Assembly (NCBI RefSeq): GCF_900496995.4
Contig: NC_044006.1
Span: forward strand, 78,795,754 to 78,859,753
Direction of reading: 5' to 3'
From: Aquila chrysaetos chrysaetos
Taxonomy: Eukaryota; Chordata; Aves; Accipitriformes; Accipitridae
DNA length: 64,000 nt
The position numbers were made by a program, and so were the translations under genes. Shown here in pieces: positions 57,050 to 64,000 of the stretch. How positions within the stretch are numbered: the stretch's first letter is position 1; the number at the start of each line of letters is the position of its first letter. The notes under the pieces are model-generated. The model saw only the letters and a program-made list of their open reading frames with translations, ran no database searches and was not told the origin of the DNA.

Positions 57050-59080
57050 AGAAAGCAGGTCCTGCTCAGGGCAGGCAGGACACAGGCAGCCCACGCCACG
57101 CCGACCTTGTGTTAGCAAAGAACTCGTCGTGCTGCCTGCACTGGACACTACGGGCAGACCTCTGCCTGCTTTGGCCGGTCTCCGGTGGAGCGGAGGCTGC
57201 GTTAGTGCATCTCCAAGCCGAGGGAGGTGTCACCGCAGGCTTGGCACGGCACTGGTGCCACCATGGGTCTTCTCCTTCAGCCCCGAGCGCAGCCTGAGCC
57301 AGCTGAGCCCTGCCCGCAGCGTGCCAGCGCGGCAGGACCCCTCTGTGCCGCCCCGGGCACCGTCCCCACGGTGTGGGGACAGACCCCAGTGAGAGGGAAT
57401 GGCCCCAGTGCCGGGGGAGGCAGCCAGTGCCCCACGGCTCACCCAGCGGACCGGGGAGAGGGGGGATCTGCTACCACCCCCCCCCCCGGGCTTCACAAGC
57501 CAGCCCCCGGCCCCGCTGTGGGAAGCCCAAGCCCCCCCCCCCCCCCCAGCCCCTGGGCTTCCCGGCGCCCCTGGGGCACGTGTGGGCATTGGGGTGGGAA
57601 GTCCCCACGGGGAAGCACCGGCGCAGCCCGTCCCCTCTGCGGCACAACCCGGGCTGCAGCCGTGCCGTGGGGGCTGGCACCTGCAGGCCCACTCCTTTCT
57701 CACAGCCCCCCAGGCAGGGAGGGGTGTCCCTGTGGTGGGGGGACCCTGGGACGGTGCGTTCCCAGCACCGGGGCTGGGAATCGCTGCAGCGAGGGGTGGC
57801 TCTGCGGGGCGGGAGGGGGCAAGAAGTCGCAGCCCCCCTCGGGCTGCTGGGGTGAGCCTGCGGCACCCCGGGGTGAGCCTGCGGCACATGGTGCATCCAC
57901 AGTCCCGGGGCCACAGCGAGGGTCGGATCCGGGGACGGCTGAGGGACAGCCTCTGCTCCCGGAGGAGGCAGGGAGATGGTTTGCAGTCACTCGGGCACAG
58001 AAGTGTCGGTGGGAAGCGGCACTTCCAGGCCCGGAGCAGAAGCCGCCGGCGCTGGAGGCTGCCGATAGGCCTCTCCGGGAACCCATGTGCCGGCTGCGGA
58101 TATGCCTGGCTGCAGCGGCTCCCGGAGAGAGGCCCATCGGCAGCCTCCAGCGCCGTCGGCCCCCAGACATGCACGGGGCCCCAGCGCCATGGGCAGCAGG
58201 GAGAAGGCCGGAGCCAGGCACCCCCCCTGCACCCGCAGCCATTGCTGCACCCAAATTCCCTTGGAAACTCAGGGTGTTACGGGACCTGCAGCAACCCCTG
58301 CAGCCGGGGACAGGGCTGTGCTGTCCCTGGGTGGCACGTCCATGTCCCTGCACGGCCTCGCACCGGTGGGGTCTGAGGGGACATCCCGGTCACGCTGCCA
58401 GCCCGGAACGGCACGGGACCACAAGGCATCCGATGGGCACCTCCTTTACTGCCAGGGGGGTCACTGGGGGACAGAGGGAGGGTAAACACAGAAAATCCCA
58501 CATCAGCAGGACGAACGCAGCAGACCCTGCGGTACAGGAAAGCCCAAAAGCTCCCAGGGCCCCGCGGATGCCCCGGGTGCACAGCATGGCCTGGATTTCA
58601 CCAGCAGCACGGTCGCTGCCTGCAGCCCTGCCTGCAGCCCTGCCTGCCCAGGGCAACCTGCCAGCACGTGGGGGCAGGCAGGGGCAGCTGCCAAACACTC
58701 CGGTGGGAGATGCGGCACCTTGCAGGGGCCAACTGGGATGATATGGCTGGGCTGGGGCGTTTAAGACAAACCCCGGAGCAGCACTGTCTCTCATCCCCCA
58801 TCCCAAGCAGCACCAACAGCTTGGTACAATCCCCACCCTGGGGATGGAGGCCACTGGGGACAGCCCCCCTGCCCCCCTGCTTTGGGTATCTTTTGGGTTG
58901 GGAGCAGATCTGACGGAGCACGGGGACCTCCCCTGTGCCAGCAGCAGCCCCCGCCGCCGGGAAGTGCGAGAGGGACGCAGCAAGGTGCTGCTCCCAGGAA
59001 GGAGCTGCAGGATCCATCCCGCACCCTCCATCCCTCCTACTCTACGCAAGGCCACCGAGGCTTCGGCGCGCGCCGACCTC
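57050..59080. other. Intergenic or 3' region of the KRAB-Tigger gene, no separate gene
   Basis: GC-rich unique sequence. A plus-strand frame of 504 codons at 57227-58741 is Pro/Gly/Ala/Arg-rich and lacks a domain. A large imperfect inverted repeat is listed separately. Part may be the 3' UTR of the minus-strand gene ending at 59085; no clear AATAAA was found. Confidence 0.4.
58048..58154. repeat. Imperfect inverted repeat, arms of about 33 bp
   Basis: Arm 58048-58080 is the reverse complement of 58120-58154 except for a two-base insertion and one substitution. The spacer is about 39 bp. It could form a stable hairpin. Confidence 0.8.
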
Positions 59081-59084
59081 CCAG

Positions 59085-62000
59085 CTACAGCACCGTGCCG
59101 GGCGCGTAGCCGGCGCATGCTGGCAGCGCGCCCTGGGCGGCCTCGGCCACGATGGCCATCCGCAGGGTGCTCTCCGTCTCCAGCAGCCGCTCCCAGTGGT
59201 AGACCAGCCCGCGGAGCTGGCACCATTTCATGGCTGCAGACAGCCCGGCCAGCGCCTCGGTAGCTGTGACGGGGCTCCCAGTCTCTGGCTCACCTTCCTC
59301 CTCCTCCTCCTCCTCCTCCTCCTCCTCCCTGCCCACAGCCCCTGTGACCCACTGGCCCCGCTGCACCAGTGAGCAATCCTCGCCCGCCGCATCGCCCACG
59401 GCTGGCTCCGCCGCATCCATGCCGACGAAGGCCACGAAGTCCCGCTCGCTGATGAAGGGTGGCCGCGGCACGTCCGCCAGCGGCGGCAGGTCGGCCTCCC
59501 ACCGCTCCAGCGGCACCAGGTGGAAGCCGGCTTTCCAGAAGCAGCTCCGCACCGTGGCCGGCTGCACCAATCTCCAGGCCTTGTGCAGGAGGTAGATAGC
59601 ATCCAGCAGCGTCACCCGGCCGGCGATCTCGGCCACTCGTCCCGCCCGGGCCAGTGCCGGGTCCTGCACCGCCCTGGCCAGCACCAGCGCCCGGTAGTGG
59701 CCCTTCAGGTTGGGGATGATGCCCACGTCCATGGGCTGGGTGATGCTGGAGGTGTCGGGGGGGAAGAAAACCAGTCTGATGTTGCGCAGCTTGGCCCTCA
59801 GCTCGGGGGGGTGGGCGCTGCTGCGACCCACGAAAAGCACGACCCTGCGGCGGTGGCGGCGAAGCTCCTGGTCCCACCGCAGGATCCACTCCTGGAAGAT
59901 GCGCGCCGTCACCCACGCGTTGGCCGAGCTGGCGTAGGTGACCGGCAGCGCGCGCGGGTCCTTGGGCAGGCAGCGCGGCCGCCAGCTCCTGCCCACCACC
60001 AGCAAGCGCCGCTTCTCCGTGCCGGTGTGGTTGGTGCAGCAGAGGACGGAGACACGGTCCCTGGCTTTCTTGCCGCCCAGGCCCCGGAGGTCCCCGGGGG
60101 CCTGTGCCCGCTCCGGGTAGTCACGGTACAGCAGCCCCGTCTCCTCTGCGCTGAAGATGTCCTGGGCACGGTAGCCGGCCAGAAGGGCGGGCAGCACCTC
60201 ACTCACCCAGCTCTGGGCGCCGCCGATGTCCACGTCCACCTTCTCGCCCTGGTGCCGCTTGAAGACGATGTTGTGGCGGGTCTTCCATCGGCACAGCCAG
60301 CCGTCGGTGGCCTCAAAGTCCCGGCCCGAGCTCAGGGCCAGCTCCTGCGCCTTGGCCTTCAGGATGGGCCCCGAGAGGCGCTCGCCGCGGGCCAGCGCCT
60401 GCTGGAACCAGGTGAAGAGCGCGTCCTCCACCTCTCCCCCTTTGCCCTCCCGCTTGCGCTTGCGCAGCGGGTTGGCGTTGGTGTGCCAGTCGGCCAGGAT
60501 CTGCTCGCGGCGCCGGCCGATCCTGCCCGCCTGGCTCTTGGAGATGCCGAAGAGCTTGGCCACGCTGGAGAGGGAGGCAGAGGGTGACTCCAGCGCCTGC
60601 AGCAGCTTCACCCGGTCGGCCAGGGAGAGCTCCTTCCTCTTGCAGGTGGCGGCAGCGGCGGCGCAGCCGGAGAGCCGGCGCCTGCGGGAGTCGGCTACAA
60701 GAGACATCCCGGGTCGGTCTCTGCGGCAGGCGCAGAGCCTCGCTGCCCTCGACCTCCCAGACCCCCTCCGAGACCCCCAGCTCCGGGCCCCCTGCAAAGA
60801 CCCCTGCAAGGACCTTTCTGCTCTCAGCCCCCCCGGGAGGGGGGTGAATACCACTGTCCCCATTTGCGAATGGGGAAACCGAGGCACACAGGCAGCTGGA
60901 GAAAGGCAGAGGCAGCTCCCTGTGCTGCAGGCAGGAGCCCCCAGCCCCTCTGGCACAGTGAGGAGAGCCGCAGCACCAGCCCCCGGCCCCGCCGGACCCC
61001 CACGCTGCGAGGGCTGGGGCTGGCAGCTGGATCTGCCAGCAGTGGGCCCTGGCACGGCACCCCGGCAGCGCTCCTCCGGGCAGGACTCAGCCTCCCGCAC
61101 CAAGATGTGCATGGAAAGGCGGGGAAGGGTCCAAGGAGGTGAGCCGGGGGCTCATGGGCAGAGTTGGGCCTGCAGTGCTAGATGCAGAGGCGAAGGGTCA
61201 GGAAAGTGGTCAGGGCTCGGGGCCGCCGAGCGTCGCTCCCAGAACAGACCATTACCCCGACGAGCTGTGGGGCTTGCCCCTGGGCCGCTCTCAGGCACAG
61301 CCGGGGAGCTGCTGACACCTCTGCTCAGCTGGGCACGGCTCTGCACGAGACCCCCAGTGCCGTGGGGTGACCTCCCTTCCACACCGGCGCTGCCAGGGTG
61401 GCACGCATCCCCCTCGCTGGCCAAGGACAAGGTCAGCTCCCACCCCTCCTCTCTCCCTCGGGAGCTGCTCAGAGCCAAGGTGCCGCGGCTGCATCCCTGC
61501 TCCCCTGTGCCCGCTCCGGCTTCACACCGCCTCGACCCTGACCCACCAGCTCGCCACCCTCCTGCCCTCGCCACAGACCTGCTGGGTCCACAGCCGGGTG
61601 GGCAGTGAGGGCAGGCGTGCCACTCACCTGTGCCGGGGGCTTGCGGGGTCCCTCCCATGGGGGCAGCTGGGGGGTCCCCCAGATGTGGCTCTTCCCCTCG
61701 CTCCAGCTTCTGGATGACCTCCGGCTTGGGGCCAGACGAGCCTGCTCCGGGAAGAGAGGGGCAGCTCCGCGCAGGCAGGTGCTGCGGAGACCCTGGCACC
61801 GCGGCCATACCGCTCCGATGTCCCCAGTGGGAGTGGGGGGGTCCCCTCCACCCTGCGGCCCCCGACACAGCAGCCAGACTCCCCTGCAGCCCCCACGGGC
61901 GGCCGCACTGCTTGCGCCAGCCTCTCCCCCGGCACTCTCCTGCCCGGGCACTTTGGGGAGACCCCGGGGTGCCTCATGCTTGGCACGGGGGGAGCTGCCC

Positions 62001-62824
62001 GGGGCAGGGGAGAGCCGTGGGGCAGCCCCTGTGGGACCCAGCCCCCCTCCTCACTCCCCTGAGACACCCCTCTGCCACGTCCCTGCCACACCTCATCCCC
62101 CCCGGTCACCGCCACCACCCCTGCTCCATCCCCACCAGCCTCTGGCTCCTTCCCGCAATCCCGGCTCCAGGAGGGGCTGTTTAACAGCAGCCCCCCAAAT
62201 GGGCCCAGAAGCAGAGGCGGGGGGGTCAGAGGGTGGCTGGATGTGGGGCACACAACATCCCCCCAGCGCCGGGATGGGTCCCTGGGGTGGGATGGGGGGG
62301 GGAGCAGGATGGGATGGGGATGGGGTGGGACAGGACGGGGCGGGGGGGACTCTCACCCAGGGATGCGATCAGCTGGTAGTTCTCCATCATTATCTCCTTG
62401 TAGAGCTCCTTCTGCCAGCCCGCCAGCCCCCTCCACTCCTCCGCCGAGAAGTGGACGGCCACGTCCTCGAAGGTCACCGGCTCCTGGAAAACAGCCTGCG
62501 CCAGCCCGGCTCGGCCCGCCCGCCCCGGACACCGGGCAGGGGGGGCTGCGGGGCCGGGGTTGCGGGGTTGGAGACGACCGGGGGCGGTCGGGGGAGCCGG
62601 CGGCGGACAAAGGGAGGGCGCGGAGCCGCGTCCCCGCCGAGCGGGGCTCAGACAAAGGGCCGGGCCCGCCGCCGACCCCGGCCCCGCACCCCGGCAGCTC
62701 CCCCCCCCCCGCCCCAGCCCCGGCCCCGGTCCCCCCGGCCCCGGCCCGGTCCTCCCCGGCCCCGCTCCCGTGTCGTTCCCCCCCCCCGGCCCGGCCCTAC
62801 CTGCGGCGCGGTGCCCGCAGCCAT
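59085..62824 (-). CDS. KRAB-Tigger transposase fusion protein (624 residues)
   Basis: Minus-strand exons are 62824-62801 (ATG, MAAGTAPQ), 62483-62357 (KRAB-A, 127 bp), 61741-61628 (KRAB-associated, KPEVIQKLERGEEPH) and 60694-59085. Phases 0, 1 and 1 agree; total 1875 bp with no internal stop. From residue 89 the last exon encodes a Tigger/pogo transposase. A first helix-turn-helix spans about 106-160 (KELSLADRVKLL, VAKLFGISKSQ), a CENP-B-type second DNA-binding domain about 178-232 (EDALFTWF, WLCRWKTRHNI), and a DDE domain about 265-465. Catalytic positions are changed: SAEETG (E272 for Asp) and LFVGRSSAH (G378 where Asp is usual); QPMDVG keeps D411. It should therefore bind DNA but not transpose. 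An 11-Glu tract lies at about 545-555. Likely role: KRAB-guided repression at sites chosen by the transposase DNA-binding domain (inference). Confidence 0.9.
59295..59331 (-). repeat. TCC triplet repeat encoding poly-Glu
   Basis: About eleven TCC triplets on the plus strand (GAG/GAA on the minus strand) encode the Glu tract of the KRAB-Tigger protein, between the transposase domain and its C-terminal segment. Confidence 0.9.
60845..60905 (-). repeat. MIR SINE fragment
   Basis: CCCCATTTGCGAATGGGGAA followed by ACCGAGGCACACAGG resembles the reverse complement of the MIR core, in the intron just upstream of the transposase exon. Confidence 0.6.
61628..61741 (-). CDS. KRAB-associated exon of the KRAB-Tigger gene
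   Basis: A 114-bp exon, phase 1 at both ends, acceptor GGAGCAG, donor GTGAGT. It encodes GPKPEVIQKLERGEEPHLGD and a Pro/Gly/Ala tail. Its symmetric phase lets it join the transposase exon at A89 without a shift. Confidence 0.88.
62357..62483 (-). CDS. KRAB-A exon of the KRAB-Tigger gene
   Basis: A 127-bp exon encoding [15 protein letters not shown] and WQKELYKEIMMENYQLIASL. It is intact at all usual KRAB positions, acceptor TTTTCCAG, donor GTGAGA. Confidence 0.92.
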
Positions 62825-62900
62825 CTTCCGCCGGAGCCGCCGCCCGGCGCGGGGAGGAGGCGCCGTCCGGGAGCTGCGGGGGGGGGGGGGCCCAGCCGGG
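62550..62900 (-). promoter_or_regulatory. CpG-rich promoter of the KRAB-Tigger gene
   Basis: Dense CpG surround the start codon. The ATG at 62824 sits in CGGAAGATGGCTGC, which combines an ETS-type CGGAAG with a YY1-like AAGATGGC element, a pairing common around start codons of CpG promoters. Confidence 0.6.
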
Positions 62901-62904
62901 CACC

Positions 62905-64000
62905 GGGAGCGGTGCTGGGGGCCGGGAGTGCTGGGGGGGTGCTGGGGGTGCGCAGGAGTGTCAGTGCCGTGGGGTGCCGGGGTCCCGCGGGGGGGGGTGG
63001 GGGCTGTTACCGGGGTGCCAGGGCCGCCCGGTGGTGGGGTGACGGCAGCCCCGGGGGGGGCATCCCCACCCGCGGCCGGCCGGCAGCCGCAGTCCCGGTG
63101 GGTGCTGGGGAAGGGGCACCCCGGGGCCCCGTCCTGGCTCAGCCCCAGCCTGCTGCCCTCATCCTCCCCGGCAACCCCCCCCCCAGCACCCCCAGCCCTG
63201 GCAGCCATGTTCATCCCACAACGAGGGGGGGACCTCCTGCCGATCAGGGGTCCCACTCCTCCACCAGCCCCGGCCGGCTCTGGTGCCCAGCGGTGCCACG
63301 CACAGCACAGTCCCGATACCCCAAAGCCCTGACCCCCCCCAGGGGTCCCACAGACCCCCCCTGCCCTGGCGCAAGGCCCCTCTGTGGTGACCGTCCCCCT
63401 TACCACTCACCCCTTGCAGAGAGGCGACCCCCGGGCAGGGCCACGCTGCCCCTGAGCCCGAGGACAGTCCAGCCCGGCTGGGATGGGGCGAGCCTTGGGC
63501 TGGCAGCACCGTACCCCGCTCCCGGGGTCTGCGCCTCGAGGGTGAGCCGAGACCCGGGAGAGGGACCAAGGCCCAGCTGGGACTGTGCCAGAGCTCCAGG
63601 TGGGCTCAGCAGAGAACCGTCCCCTACAGCCCCCCCCGGCCAGGGCACGGGGCAGGTTTACCCGGACAGAGAGCCAGGAAGGGCCATACACATTCCCCCT
63701 GCGCCCCTGAGAGCTGTTTGCCGCTTCCCTTCCCATTTTTACCGGCAACTCTGCAATGGGCAGAAGCAGGCAGCGAGGGGAGGACAGCACCCACAGCATC
63801 CCAGCGCCTCGGCTCAGGCAGAGACGTCAGGCAGGCTCCCGGTGCCCCGTGTCCCCTGTCCCCTCCCGGGGGACCGGGCTCGGGCAGCCCCAGGACTCAC
63901 AGCAGCCCGGGACCAGGGTGCAGAGCTGGGGCACGGCAGGGCAGAAAGGGACGTACGTGCCTTTCCCTGCAGCCAAGGGAACAGCCCCGGGAGCCTCACG
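62905..64000. other. Upstream of the KRAB-Tigger gene, no gene recognised
   Basis: GC-rich sequence to the window edge. Minus-strand frames exist, for example at 63407-63799, but lack recognised domains. Exons of a further minus-strand gene may begin beyond the window. Confidence 0.4.

Noticed and set aside
57227-58741. Plus-strand frame of 504 codons
   Set aside because: Low-complexity composition and no conserved motif; it crosses the inverted repeat.
59520-60587. Plus-strand frames over the transposase exon
   Set aside because: Shadow of the minus-strand Tigger coding sequence.

Overview
The window reads as vertebrate, most probably bird, DNA from a very GC-rich (microchromosome-like) region. 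It has split genes with GT/AG introns, a CR1 3' end in each orientation, MIR fragments, an avian-type solo LTR, a class I endogenous retrovirus, poly(A) signals, CpG-rich promoters and G/C-rich minisatellites. No bacterial features were seen. The species cannot be named from the sequence.

Positions 1-21,212 (+) hold most of SCO-spondin (SSPO), the giant secreted glycoprotein of Reissner's fibre. The window opens inside the first vWD/C8/TIL unit and runs to the stop codon and poly(A) signal. Domain order is C8-TIL, vWD-C8-TIL, a short TIL-like unit, vWD-C8-TIL, ten LDL-receptor class A repeats, TSP1/TIL/VWC modules, an F5/8 type C domain, four more LDLRA, TSP1/TIL modules, VWC and a C-terminal cystine knot. 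Two runs of N fall in the TSP1/TIL array. About 14 single-base shifts, nearly all inside G or C homopolymers and all in the +1 direction, interrupt the reading frame and look like consensus errors.

From 24.3 kb to the end the genes lie on the minus strand and form a KRAB cluster. Human SSPO at 7q36.1 also sits beside a KRAB zinc-finger cluster. ZNF-A (24.7-26.7 kb) is KRAB plus nine fingers. ZNF-B (31.9-36.4 kb) has four symmetric upstream exons, three with a SUMO-consensus-like motif, and eleven fingers. ZNF-C (48.0-50.85 kb) has a complete four-exon model of 424 residues. The gene at 59.1-62.8 kb has the same KRAB front exons, but its last exon encodes a domesticated Tigger/pogo transposase instead of fingers; its four exons join in frame to 624 residues. 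Degenerate KRAB exons at 46.8-46.9 and 56.9-57.0 kb, and a broken Harbinger-type transposase at 45.3-46.0 kb, are remnants of further members.

An endogenous retrovirus at 51.67-56.83 kb (+) keeps a full-length env frame, but pol is broken by stops and frameshifts. The 5' LTR, gag and protease are almost wholly deleted. A solo LTR lies at 40.28-41.35 kb. CpG-rich presumptive promoters for the minus-strand genes lie near 28.3, 39.4, 50.9 and 62.8 kb; two of them carry a ZNF143-like ACTACAnnTCCC element.
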